DNA from: Planctomycetaceae bacterium
GTDB taxonomy: Bacteria > Planctomycetota > Planctomycetia > Planctomycetales > Planctomycetaceae
Length of the DNA: 40,000 nt
Assembly (NCBI GenBank): GCA_027489895.1
Contig: JAIXZD010000288.1
Coordinates: forward strand, 1-40,000
Reading direction: 5' to 3'
Positions 1 through 7,863 of this stretch are shown piece after piece (within the stretch, counting starts at the first letter, position 1; every line of letters begins with the position of its first letter). The position numbers were made by a program, and so were the translations under genes. The notes under the pieces are model-generated. The model was not told the DNA's origin, did not search any database, and saw nothing but the letters and a program-made list of their open reading frames with translations.

Positions 1-1072
1 ACTCCATCGCCGCCACGAGTTTGTCCTCGGAGAGATCGAGAGGGATGACAAAATTCTGCAACAGGTCCGGCCCATCCGCCGGAACGGTGAACGGTTCGGG
101 CATCTTCACGATCAGGTCCGGTTCACCCAGACGCCAGCCCTCGGCAAACTTCGGTGGCGGGGGAAGATCGGCCTCGTCGCCCCGAGTCCGCCCCGTCTCG
201 GCCCAGGTCTTAAACAACTCGAGTTCTCGGTCCGTCAGCCAGCGCTCGGCGACGAACTTCTCATGGCCCGGAGAGGGGATCCAGGGCGGCATGATTCGGT
301 CCTGGGTCACGCGCACGATCTGTCGCGCACGCTTGGCCGTCTGTTCGTAGGTGGCTAGCGGGAACGGCGCGACCTGTCCGTCTCGATGGCAGTTGAGACA
401 GCGGGTTTGCACGATGGGGGCGATGTCGCGGGTGTACGTCACGTCGGCTCGGGAATCGGCCTCCGGAAGCTCTTCGATGAAACAGCCCACCGGTTTCGTC
501 ATGGCCACCGGGGCATCTTTCCCCAGGATCGCGGCGGAGATGGCATCGGCCAGGAACTCTTGTTCCGCCTTGGGCCGCCGCCGCCCGATCGCTTCCCAGG
601 CATTGTCGATCGCGCCCCGATACACCAGTTTTCCATCACGATCCAGAACGAAGGCCTCCGGAACATGAGTCGGCTCGAAAGCGTCCTGCAGCAAGCCGGA
701 CGAGTCGAACAACACCGGGAACCCGGTTTTGAACTCTTCAAAATGCTTCGCCGCCTGCTCACGCGTCACCGAAGGGTCGACGACCGCGCCAAACAGGTCG
801 ACGTCCGCAGTGCGGAACCGAGCGCGGATGTCATTCAGCGTCCGAAGGGACCCATTGGAGATGGGGCACTCCGTCGACAGAAACACGAACGCCCGGACGC
901 GTCGCCTATCGTTCTGATCGAGGGCGTGCGTCTCCCCTCGCAAGTCGATCAGAGAAAACGAGATGGGGCGATTTACGGAGTTTTTGGAAGGCTGGTTCCC
1001 ACCCTCGGAACCCACCACAACGAGACCCACCATCAGCCCGAACCCCGCCAGAATCGCCAGTGACAACCGCAT
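1..1072 (-). CDS. Redoxin / cytochrome c fusion protein (3' end cut by window edge)
   Basis: The gene starts at ATG 1072 behind a GGGAG ribosome site and runs off the left edge, leaving 357 visible residues. It opens with a hydrophobic export segment (residues 3-20). A peroxiredoxin-like domain follows (about 35-190) with the single thiol C69 in a TECPISN motif. A c-type haem site comes next, C225-x-x-C228-H229, then an MPPW motif at 261-264. This order is typical of planctomycete redoxin proteins that continue into a copper-monooxygenase-like C-terminal domain, but that part would lie outside the window. It is probably a periplasmic redox protein. The substrate is unknown. Only one cysteine sits in the redoxin motif, so a thioredoxin-like CxxC chemistry is not supported. 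Confidence 0.85.
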   Translation of the reverse strand, partial: MRLSLAILAGFGLMVGLVVVGSEGGNQPSKNSVNRPISFSLIDLRGETHALDQNDRRRVRAFVFLSTECPISNGSLRTLNDIRARFRTADVDLFGAVVDPSVTREQAAKHFEEFKTGFPVLFDSSGLLQDAFEPTHVPEAFVLDRDGKLVYRGAIDNAWEAIGRRRPKAEQEFLADAISAAILGKDAPVAMTKPVGCFIEELPEADSRADVTYTRDIAPIVQTRCLNCHRDGQVAPFPLATYEQTAKRARQIVRVTQDRIMPPWIPSPGHEKFVAERWLTDRELELFKTWAETGRTRGDEADLPPPPKFAEGWRLGEPDLIVKMPEPFTVPADGPDLLQNFVIPLDLSEDKLVAAME

Positions 1073-1121
1073 CGCCCATGCTCCCAGAAAGGTCCGAATC
1101 TCCACTCGACGAGGATTACCT

Positions 1122-1139
1122 ACCTAACGGTCGTTAGGT
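1122..1139. promoter_or_regulatory. Perfect 8-bp palindrome, candidate repressor operator
   Basis: ACCTAACG and CGTTAGGT are perfect reverse complements separated by GT, giving an 18-bp dyad. It ends about 50 bases upstream of the redoxin/cytochrome start at 1072, in the space after the T2SS operon. Size and symmetry fit a TetR-family operator, but no TetR-type regulator is encoded in the window, so the assignment is inference. The dyad lacks a long stem or U-tract and is unlikely to be a terminator. Confidence 0.45.
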
Positions 1140-1363
1140 TTCGTGTCGACCGAAAAATCGCGAAACGTTGGGCTCCTGAGAGACCAAATCAATCCCGACC
1201 CCTCTCCCTCTTCCGGATTGCGAGCGGCTTGTCGAACAGGTGCCGAAACAGCGCTGTTATGCGAGACGTCTTCTTTGACAGCGACGCCGTCGCTTGCCTC
1301 TTCACCGTCCCCGTTCCCAGCGAGGTCCGGCCAGGCTGTCCGTTGACTGGCCGGCTTCGTCAT
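1124..1363 (-). CDS. Possible 79-residue ORF translationally coupled to gspM
   Basis: The ATG at 1363 overlaps the stop codon of the upstream gspM-like gene by the same 4-base ATGA arrangement used by other genes of this operon. That is the main reason to list it. The product is hydrophilic, without a membrane segment, cysteines or any family I recognise. Its stop lies inside the palindrome at 1122-1139, which weakens the case for a protein-coding role. It may be a chance open frame or the degraded remains of a last operon gene. Confidence 0.25.
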   Translation of the reverse strand: MTKPASQRTAWPDLAGNGDGEEASDGVAVKEDVSHNSAVSAPVRQAARNPEEGEGSGLIWSLRSPTFRDFSVDTKPNDR

Positions 1364-2325
1364 TGGACCAGTCCGTCTCCCAACGATTGGCCAAGCTTTA
1401 CGGAACGCGCGGCCCCGTCAACTTCGACAACGCAGGCACCACTGCCGATGGACACCAGCCGTACTTCGGACTCTCCGAGTTGGAAGGACTGACCCGGTCG
1501 AACAGTGTGCCGGACGTTTCCGGGAGCTTCGTGGAACCACGCTTCGGAGACGGGCCCCTCGTGCCATGCCGCGAGCAGCCTGGTTCCGGCCAACAACTCG
1601 GCTGGGCCGGTCGGAGTGGGAGTCTGTTCTTCCGGTCCCAGAGACTCCGTCGGTTCCTCTGTTGGAGAGTCATGCGGGATCTGGGGAAACCGGTCCACCG
1701 CCGGGAGCAGGGATGCGAACTCGATCGTCGACGGCAGCGCTGGTCGGGGGCCGGAGGCAGCGACCACCAGTTCGTGCCGTGGTGGAGTCCCAGACAACGA
1801 CAAGGCTGCGACAGACAAATCAAGCCGGAACCGATCTTCGACCGGGCCGGATGGTGATGCCACGGGAGTCAGTGACATGGAGTCGATCTGTGTGTGCGGA
1901 GGCAGGGCGAGGACGCGATCCAGAAACGAACCGAGCTGCGCCAATGAGCCCGCAGTCCGAATGTCCAGCGCCACGCGGTGAACCAGCTCTCCTTCAGGGC
2001 TGTGGTTGATGGGAGTGACGGTCACTTCGTCCAAACCGGCGGCCCGAGCTTCGCCCAGAATCGCCGACTGCCAGAGCGAGGCGGCGACTTCGGGATCGGG
2101 GGGGAGACTGGTCGCTCCGGCGGCCGTGAGGCGAGCCTGCGCGATCTCAATTCGCTCCCACTCCAGTCGCAGTGACCGCAGTCGGGCGGCCAACCGATCG
2201 CGCTCAGTGGACGGCCGGGAGTCGCGCCCCGCGAGCGTCGGCAGGCCGCCGTCGAAGAGGACTGCGCCGATGATCGCGGCGGCCAGCGTGACGACCAGCC
2301 AGCGGACTCGTTTGGAGGAGATCAT
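1360..2325 (-). CDS. gspM: T2SS GspM/PilO-like inner-membrane protein with C-terminal GspC/PilP-like domain
   Basis: This 321-residue protein is the last clear gene of the T2SS operon. A short cytoplasmic N-terminus precedes one membrane helix (about 9-25) and a charged heptad-like stretch (40-65). A GspM/PilO-type ferredoxin-like region follows (about 80-180), then a Pro/Thr/Glu-rich linker (about 215-242). The compact all-beta C-terminus (about 243-321) has the pattern of the GspC homology region or PilP. GspM and GspC belong to the inner-membrane platform that links the ATPase to the secretin. The open frame extends upstream of 2325, but that part overlaps gspL out of frame, so ATG 2325 was chosen. 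It lies 70 bases after gspL. A separate gspC was not found, supporting a combined role. The family name is moderately sure; the fusion is inferred. Confidence 0.7.
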   Translation of the reverse strand: MISSKRVRWLVVTLAAAIIGAVLFDGGLPTLAGRDSRPSTERDRLAARLRSLRLEWERIEIAQARLTAAGATSLPPDPEVAASLWQSAILGEARAAGLDEVTVTPINHSPEGELVHRVALDIRTAGSLAQLGSFLDRVLALPPHTQIDSMSLTPVASPSGPVEDRFRLDLSVAALSLSGTPPRHELVVAASGPRPALPSTIEFASLLPAVDRFPQIPHDSPTEEPTESLGPEEQTPTPTGPAELLAGTRLLAAWHEGPVSEAWFHEAPGNVRHTVRPGQSFQLGESEVRLVSIGSGACVVEVDGAARSVKLGQSLGDGLVQ

Positions 2326-2395
2326 GATGGTTGCCAGTTCGGGACGTTCTGTTACGGAGTGCGGTGTTGGCGCGGAGGCCAGAGTCGGGAGGGAA

Positions 2396-3838
2396 TCAAC
2401 GGCGGGCCGGGAAGGAACCAGTTGTCGGGTCTTGCCCGTCGTCTGCTTCCGCAGCGCGATAAATCTCGAGATCAAACGGCACGGGATAGTCCGAATCGTC
2501 GACCCGGGATTCGACGGGACCTGGTCGGAACCGCGTCTCGTCATCCATGTCGAGCAGAGCCTTGTGAATGCCGGTGACCACCTCGGCTGTCCGAGCCCGC
2601 CCCTTGATGCGGAGAATCGGGAGGTCTCCGCGGATGTCGGCGGAGATACCCGTGAGCACCAGGTCTTCGCGCCCTGGCAGCAGGGCGTGAATCCTGGCGA
2701 GTCGTTCTCCCCAGTCGGTCTGGCGTTGCTCCCAGAGATCAACCCGCTCATTCGCTTCGAGGACTACCGCGCCGCGCTCGACGAGCGCAGACAACGACCG
2801 CACCTCGCTGCGCATCGCCGTCACTTGAGCGTCCATCGCACGGGCATCTTCCGCGATGCGAGACCAACCCCAGAACAAGGCCACGGCCGCCGCGAGAGCG
2901 ACGACAATCGTCCGGCGAATCCGGTCGTGACTGCGGTTGCGAGGACGCTTGGGGCGGAACCAATCGACCACGCTCCCACCTCGGCGTGCGTCGTCGAGAA
3001 CCGAAGCCAGACGTGCCCCGACATCGGAGACGCCGGTTTCCGACGGAACATGGAACACGGCCCAGGGGCGGGCGGAGGCCAGCACCGTCGCCAGTGACCC
3101 GGCGTTCCTGCCTTCCACGAGGAGGGTATTGATCGCCGGAAGTTGCGCCAACTCCGGCAGGCCTGATGCCAGTCGATCCAGCATCCCCAGGACTTCCTCA
3201 GCGCGAATCGAGTCGGATGCTTCCAGTCCGAGAGTCGAGGAGACGACCGGAAGCCCACGCCAGGAGAGCGTCGCCTCGACACGGTCCACCCCGATCCGCA
3301 GACAGGCCACCATGCCTTCCGGAGAGGTGAGCGATGCAGGCGGTCGACAGAGTTCGGCCAGAACCAACGCCTGTCGTACCAGACCGGCAGCGGTCAACGC
3401 CCGATCCACCAGAGTGACGAGTTCCCGCGGACAGGCGGCGACCAAGACGAGCCGCCGATCTCCTGGTGTCCGACCACCCGCGGCGAAGTCAATGACGAGA
3501 TCAGACAACTCCATGGAGGATCGCGACTCGACCTGCAGCAACACGAGTTCGGGCAACTCGGCATCCGACACCGGAGGCAGGTCGAGCACCTTCAGCGTCG
3601 CTGCGGAACGGGGGAGTACCACAACCGCGCGCCGACCGCGCCAGCCTCGTTCCCGGGCCTGGGTGCCAAACCATTCCACGAGGCGGTCGGGCGTGTCCGG
3701 TCCTGCGTCTTCCGGCCATGCCCAGGTCCACTCGTGGCGTGTGTCGATGACGTTGCCGGTGATGTCCGCTTCGAGCACGGACAGGCCCTGTCGAGACCAG
3801 TCAATGACCAGCCATGGTCCGTTCACGGAATAGCTCAT
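2396..3838 (-). CDS. gspL: T2SS GspL-type assembly platform protein (PilM/PilN-like)
   Basis: The 480-residue protein has a cytoplasmic actin-like half (about 1-285) resembling PilM and the GspL cytoplasmic domain. A basic stretch, one membrane helix (about 309-327) and a periplasmic coiled-coil plus ferredoxin-like part resembling PilN follow. GspL recruits the GspE ATPase to the inner membrane and pairs with GspM. Its ATG at 3838 overlaps the gspK stop by 4 bases, indicating translational coupling. The position between gspK and a GspM/PilO-like gene matches standard T2SS order. The length is somewhat above the usual ~400 residues. Assignment rests on architecture and context, because GspL sequences are weakly conserved. 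Confidence 0.8.
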   Translation of the reverse strand: MSYSVNGPWLVIDWSRQGLSVLEADITGNVIDTRHEWTWAWPEDAGPDTPDRLVEWFGTQARERGWRGRRAVVVLPRSAATLKVLDLPPVSDAELPELVLLQVESRSSMELSDLVIDFAAGGRTPGDRRLVLVAACPRELVTLVDRALTAAGLVRQALVLAELCRPPASLTSPEGMVACLRIGVDRVEATLSWRGLPVVSSTLGLEASDSIRAEEVLGMLDRLASGLPELAQLPAINTLLVEGRNAGSLATVLASARPWAVFHVPSETGVSDVGARLASVLDDARRGGSVVDWFRPKRPRNRSHDRIRRTIVVALAAAVALFWGWSRIAEDARAMDAQVTAMRSEVRSLSALVERGAVVLEANERVDLWEQRQTDWGERLARIHALLPGREDLVLTGISADIRGDLPILRIKGRARTAEVVTGIHKALLDMDDETRFRPGPVESRVDDSDYPVPFDLEIYRAAEADDGQDPTTGSFPARR

Positions 3839-5529
3839 CGCATTGTCCCTCCGGCGAAGTCATCCAGTTCGTCATCACCCACGCTGTCACGTCGGGCCGC
3901 GGCCGCTCGGCGCCGAGGCGACTCGAACAGATTCACGTCACGCAGTTCGACGAGGCGTGAGGGATTTTGCGTGCCATCCAGAATGAACTCGAGGGCGACC
4001 ACGCGCGCGGTTGACTCGGTGGTCACTCCCCGGACGACGCCACTCCACACCTGCCCGCGGCGGGTGAGGTAAGGAGCGACTTCGCGAAGCCGCTGGAGAT
4101 CACACAACCCTTCCGTCAACAGCCAAGCCGGGGAGAGCCCGTCGAGGCGCCCCCGTTGTCGGGATCGGGCGATGACAATCCGTTCGACCAACTCCGGCGA
4201 CATGCCAGGAATCGAGTTCAGAACGAAAGGAGTCGCGGTGTCGAGTCGCACGCGGCCGACGAGTCGAGCACTGGCCACCGGCGAGAAGGCGTCTTCCAGC
4301 ATCGATTCGGTTTGGGCAACGACGCCGAGGTCCGATTTCCAGGGGCTTTCGAGGACACTGTCGAGACCGTCAACATCGATCCGGACCTTGGAGCCGATCA
4401 GGTCCCAGACCGAACGGATGGAGTATGCGGCCCGGCGTCCAAGATCCAGACCGCCGCGTCGCTTGCCGTTATCCTGGGCGGCAGGAGCTTCCGCCGACTC
4501 TTCGCCCGGCTCGGCCTGTTGCTCGGCGGCACGAAGCCGCGCTTCTTCGAGCTTGTCGTCGAGCGGACCGGTGTCCGCTTTGGAATCCGATGCCGGAGTG
4601 TCTGATGTACGCAACGGATCGCTCCCTTCCAGATCGCCGTTCAGGCGATAGGCCACGACGAAACGAGCGGCCTCTTCTCCGAACGCCGAATCCAGCTGGT
4701 CGAAGAGCTGGACAAGGTCCGGCTGGTTGAGATGAATCTTGGAACCGCCATCGACACGGAGATTGCTTTCCCCGGACCAGAGCGTCAGCAGATTGGCCCA
4801 ACCGCCTGAAGCGGAACGCGCAATCGCCGACTCGCTCATGAAGTCAGGAGTCGAATCGTCGGCGTGACCATACAGCAACTCCGGCGTGACACCCCTCACG
4901 AGCAGCAGTTCGTCGAGTGTCTCCAACGGTCGCTGCGCGGGGAGCACGCGACTCTTCCGGGACGCATACCACTCGGACTCGGCACCGAGCGACGAGGGAG
5001 TGTCGTCGGCGTCCATCCAGTCGAGGATCGCCTCGGCAATCGATTCCTCCATACCGGGCAAAGCCATGAGCCTCGTGCGGGACGCTTTACGTTGATTGGC
5101 TTTTAGAGACAGGGAGAGCAGATTCAGCTTGGAAGACTCGTCCACCGCGGGGAAGCCGCCTTTCCGATCGGATCGGACGGCACTGGTCCGCCCGAACTCG
5201 AACCGGATGTCGGGATTGGATTGACCGAGGGAGCCGATGTTCGGGTCGCTTTCCTTCAACGCCATCGAGGACGACTTCCGGGCGTCCAACATCGCGGCGA
5301 GGTATTCGATCCCCGACTCCGCGGCGAGACGCAGTTGCCGGCGCTCGACCCCGCGCGTGACGGCAACCGCCTCCACGCTCATCAGGTCGACGAACGCGCG
5401 TGCCGCGAGCGCCAACAAGGCGACCACCAGCAAGGCCAGGGGGAGCACCGCTCCGCTGCGTGCGGGCGGTCGCTGGAATGATGTTGCACGCAGCAACCGG
5501 TGAGGACTGCGTCTCGCTCGGCCCGTCAT
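3835..5529 (-). CDS. gspK: T2SS minor pseudopilin GspK
   Basis: This 564-residue protein is the large minor pseudopilin that caps the pseudopilus tip. The basic N-terminus leads into a prepilin-like hydrophobic helix beginning near residue 25. GspK-type motifs include the KLNLLSLS segment and two helix-hairpin-helix-like motifs, with signatures ALPGMEESIAEAILDWMD and LLLVRGVTPELLYG. A second helix-hairpin-helix pair lies nearer the C-terminus (NSIPGMSPELVERI). An Ala/Glu-rich low-complexity insertion sits around the middle. The protein is much longer than the usual ~330 residues. ATG 5529 was chosen because it overlaps the gspJ stop by 4 bases and sits just before the basic/hydrophobic leader; the upstream frame is a shadow of gspJ. 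Confidence 0.9.
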   Translation of the reverse strand: MTGRARRSPHRLLRATSFQRPPARSGAVLPLALLVVALLALAARAFVDLMSVEAVAVTRGVERRQLRLAAESGIEYLAAMLDARKSSSMALKESDPNIGSLGQSNPDIRFEFGRTSAVRSDRKGGFPAVDESSKLNLLSLSLKANQRKASRTRLMALPGMEESIAEAILDWMDADDTPSSLGAESEWYASRKSRVLPAQRPLETLDELLLVRGVTPELLYGHADDSTPDFMSESAIARSASGGWANLLTLWSGESNLRVDGGSKIHLNQPDLVQLFDQLDSAFGEEAARFVVAYRLNGDLEGSDPLRTSDTPASDSKADTGPLDDKLEEARLRAAEQQAEPGEESAEAPAAQDNGKRRGGLDLGRRAAYSIRSVWDLIGSKVRIDVDGLDSVLESPWKSDLGVVAQTESMLEDAFSPVASARLVGRVRLDTATPFVLNSIPGMSPELVERIVIARSRQRGRLDGLSPAWLLTEGLCDLQRLREVAPYLTRRGQVWSGVVRGVTTESTARVVALEFILDGTQNPSRLVELRDVNLFESPRRRAAAARRDSVGDDELDDFAGGTMR

Positions 5530-6323
5530 GATCCACCCCCACTTGCAGTCGGAATGCGGATCACCACAGGCGGCAGCGGACGTTCGTCGACACCGAAGCA
5601 GAGAGCCTGGACGGCTTGTGGGAGGGACTTCAGTTCCGTGGAGTCCCAACGATCCGTCCAGCGCGTGCCATCAAAGTAGGAGAGACGCCAGTCCCTCACC
5701 GTCGGGCAGACGCTCCAGGAGTTCGACGGGAGATCGTCCAGGCCGCGACTTCGTGGAGCGGAGTTCAAATGCTCCAGCGACATCGACCAGCGCACGATGC
5801 CGAGCTGCCCGGTGTTGGAGACGTCGAACCGTTTCGGGCGTCGCCCGATGTGAAAGAGCGTCACTGGTTCGGCGCGATCGACCGCACACCGCCAAACCAC
5901 GAGTTGGGGGATGGACTGTTCGTCGAAACGCAGGTTGCCGCGATGCAGTTCCAGGGTCATCGTGGCAGGAGTCCCCAGGAACCGCACCGGACTGGGCCGT
6001 TCGTCGGTCCGAACATCGAGGAACCGCTCCTGGAACGCCTGTGGTTCGACAACAAGGCGGTTCGCGGGAATCGGTTCCGTCGCCACCAGGTCGGGATGGG
6101 ACGGTGCGAGTAAACCTCGCAGGTCAGAGGCGAGGTCGTGCTCGAAGCTCGAGAACCGTTGTCCGCGTTCGACGATCTCGTCGCCCTTGCGACGCCAACT
6201 CGCCTGCGCGGTGATCGCGCCATAGACGCAATAGACGAGTACCCCCGCGATGGAGAGTGCGGCCAACATTTCGATCAGGGTGAAGCCGGCTGAACGGCGA
6301 CGGTGGTGTCCGCGAGCGTTCAT
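5526..6323 (-). CDS. gspJ: T2SS minor pseudopilin GspJ
   Basis: The 265-residue product has a classic type III (prepilin) leader: a basic N-terminus, G13 followed by F14-T-L-I-E18, then a ~20-residue hydrophobic helix. The mature body of about 250 residues fits GspJ, a tip-complex pseudopilin that joins GspI and GspK. The ATG at 6323 overlaps the gspI stop by 4 bases, and its own stop overlaps gspK in the same way. The open frame extends further upstream but only as an out-of-frame overlap with gspI. Order I-J-K is canonical. The body is divergent, so context carries part of the assignment. Confidence 0.88.
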   Translation of the reverse strand: MNARGHHRRRSAGFTLIEMLAALSIAGVLVYCVYGAITAQASWRRKGDEIVERGQRFSSFEHDLASDLRGLLAPSHPDLVATEPIPANRLVVEPQAFQERFLDVRTDERPSPVRFLGTPATMTLELHRGNLRFDEQSIPQLVVWRCAVDRAEPVTLFHIGRRPKRFDVSNTGQLGIVRWSMSLEHLNSAPRSRGLDDLPSNSWSVCPTVRDWRLSYFDGTRWTDRWDSTELKSLPQAVQALCFGVDERPLPPVVIRIPTASGGGS

Positions 6324-6751
6324 CGTGCGCCTCCCGATCGAGCGGGGGAGATCACCGCGTCGCGAACCAGTCGCTGCAACCGGCAATCGCCGTCGACCAG
6401 GTCGCTTTCGACCCGGCGGACCGCGACGGTCAGGAGCGACAAACCGGGTGTCGTGGAGGGAGTGAGAGTCGCGGCCCATTCCCAGTTTTCGTCGTCCGTG
6501 AACGTCGTCCAGCCAGACGAACGAATCCGGGCGCCGCCGCTCAGAAGTGATTCCATTCGAGACTGGCAGCGACTGGCTGCTTCGGAATCGGTCTCGATGC
6601 GCACCGCGAGGGACGCGCCCCGGGCCAGTAGCCCGGTCGCCGCCGTCAATCCGGCTCCCAGAATCACGACGGCCACGAGAACCTCGACGAGCGATAGGCC
6701 AGACCGGTTTGTGCGGAGGTGTGATCGATTTTCGACGCGAGCATGGAACAC
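6320..6751 (-). CDS. gspI: T2SS minor pseudopilin GspI
   Basis: This 143-residue protein has a prepilin leader with G18 before L19-S-L-V-E23 and a hydrophobic helix (VLVAVVILGAGLTAATGLLA). Size and the SLVEVLVA motif match GspI, the minor pseudopilin that nucleates the pseudopilus tip with GspJ and GspK. It begins 4 bases after the gspH stop and overlaps gspJ by 4 bases, so it lies in a tightly coupled block. E23 is the +5 glutamate needed for pilin assembly. Confidence 0.9.
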   Translation of the reverse strand: MFHARVENRSHLRTNRSGLSLVEVLVAVVILGAGLTAATGLLARGASLAVRIETDSEAASRCQSRMESLLSGGARIRSSGWTTFTDDENWEWAATLTPSTTPGLSLLTVAVRRVESDLVDGDCRLQRLVRDAVISPARSGGAR

Positions 6752-6755
6752 TGTG

Positions 6756-7271
6756 TCACTCCCCCTGGACGCTGGGATTCACGTCCCTCACGAGGACAGA
6801 ACCTGTGGCCCGATCGACAAGTAGTTCCTTGGCGAAACCTCCGTCGGAAACCACGGTCAACCGTCGACTCGAGGCGGTCCCATCTGGACGGAATTCGATG
6901 ACGGCTTCCTTCGTTCCCCGCCCACTCGGCAGGCTCTCTGCGACCAACCGCAGGACGACTCCTGCGGGCAGTTTGAACGGCGACCTCAACGGGACTCCCC
7001 CAGGCGTAATCCAATGCAAAGAGCCGCTTTCTGACTCGATTCGGACGCTTACCGGGTGACCAGTGTCGATCGCCGTCAACCGGGCCTGATGCAGCTCGTC
7101 GCGGACGCGGTCAACGCACGCATCAAAGGCGGCCATTTCCCGCCAGGCTTCGAGTCTGGGCCAGACGGCTGCCGCGGCGCATGCCAACACCGCCAGAACC
7201 AGCATTAGTTCGACCAGGCTGAAGGCCTGCCGCGAAGCAACGCAAACGCGATGTGTGCCGTGAGTCGTCAT
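6756..7271 (-). CDS. gspH: T2SS minor pseudopilin GspH
   Basis: The 171-residue protein carries a prepilin-like leader ending RQA before F17-S-L-V-E21 and a hydrophobic helix. It then has a GspH/FimT-type beta-rich body rich in V/I and G near the C-terminus (GTASSRRLTVVSDGG). It would sit between the major pseudopilin and the I-J-K tip complex. Residue -1 to the predicted cleavage site is Ala rather than the usual Gly. The start is uncertain: ATG 7271 gives a normal leader of 16 residues. A TTG at 7316 would overlap the gspG stop by 4 bases, as other genes of the operon do, and add 15 residues. Confidence 0.85.
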   Translation of the reverse strand: MTTHGTHRVCVASRQAFSLVELMLVLAVLACAAAAVWPRLEAWREMAAFDACVDRVRDELHQARLTAIDTGHPVSVRIESESGSLHWITPGGVPLRSPFKLPAGVVLRLVAESLPSGRGTKEAVIEFRPDGTASSRRLTVVSDGGFAKELLVDRATGSVLVRDVNPSVQGE

Positions 7272-7312
7272 GGGGAACCGGTGCTCTGTTGACTCGGTGT
7301 GCGGGACTTCGA

Positions 7313-7768
7313 TCAACGCCCGGTCGATTCCGGTTCCCAGTTGCCGATGTCGTCGTCGGTGTCCGGTTGCAAATCGGGACCGGCGGAAACGATGTCGAAC
7401 CCTCGCGGATTGCGGCGACCGGGACTGACGTAAGCGAACTCGGAGCCCCAGGCATCCTTGGCGAGGTGCTCAAGATACGGGCCACGCCAACGCGAATCGT
7501 CTCGCTTCGGCGGAGTCACGAGGGCTTCCAGTCCTTCCGAGCCGGACGGATATCGTCCGCCGTGATCCAGGGCGTACATTCGCAAGGCCTGTTCGACACC
7601 TTTGATGCTCAGCTTCGTGGCGTCGGCCAGCGCATGTTCCTGGCGACCCATGACACGGGGCACGACGAGGGACATGATCACGCCCAGGATGGCCAGGACG
7701 AGCAGAACTTCGACCAGCGTGAAACCACGGCGGCTTCGGGTGGTGCGGCGACAGGGCATTCGGGTCAT
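7313..7768 (-). CDS. gspG: T2SS major pseudopilin GspG
   Basis: This 151-residue protein is the main building block of the T2SS pseudopilus. The leader ends at G15, followed by F16-T-L-V-E20 and a hydrophobic helix. The body holds the highly conserved GspG segments: YALDHGGRYPSGSEGLEALV, KDAWGSEFAYVSPG and the C-terminal FDIVSAGPDLQPDTDDDIGNW region. The acidic loop in that last region binds calcium in known family members. Length, motifs and place between gspF and gspH leave little doubt. A hairpin sits 23 bases upstream of its ATG. Confidence 0.97.
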   Translation of the reverse strand: MTRMPCRRTTRSRRGFTLVEVLLVLAILGVIMSLVVPRVMGRQEHALADATKLSIKGVEQALRMYALDHGGRYPSGSEGLEALVTPPKRDDSRWRGPYLEHLAKDAWGSEFAYVSPGRRNPRGFDIVSAGPDLQPDTDDDIGNWEPESTGR

Positions 7769-7790
7769 GGGCTTTCTCCAGAACGGAAAC

Positions 7791-7808
7791 CATCCCGTGT
7801 TCGGGATG
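7791..7808 (-). other. Intercistronic hairpin between gspF and gspG
   Basis: CATCCCG and CGGGATG form a perfect 7-bp stem with a 4-base loop in the 95-base gspF-gspG gap. On the minus strand it is followed by GGTTTC rather than a run of U. It could partly terminate, or protect the downstream gspG message after processing. Either role would let the abundant major pseudopilin be expressed differently from the ATPase and platform protein. The role is inferred. Confidence 0.4.
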
Positions 7809-7863
7809 CGGTGACTTGGAAATCGGACGACAGGCGACAGGCGGGAGATGTTGCGGAGGGGGG

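Noticed and set aside
386-1063. 225-codon plus-strand frame opposite the redoxin/cytochrome gene
   Set aside because: It is the antisense shadow of the minus-strand gene, which has redoxin and CxxCH haem motifs and a ribosome site.
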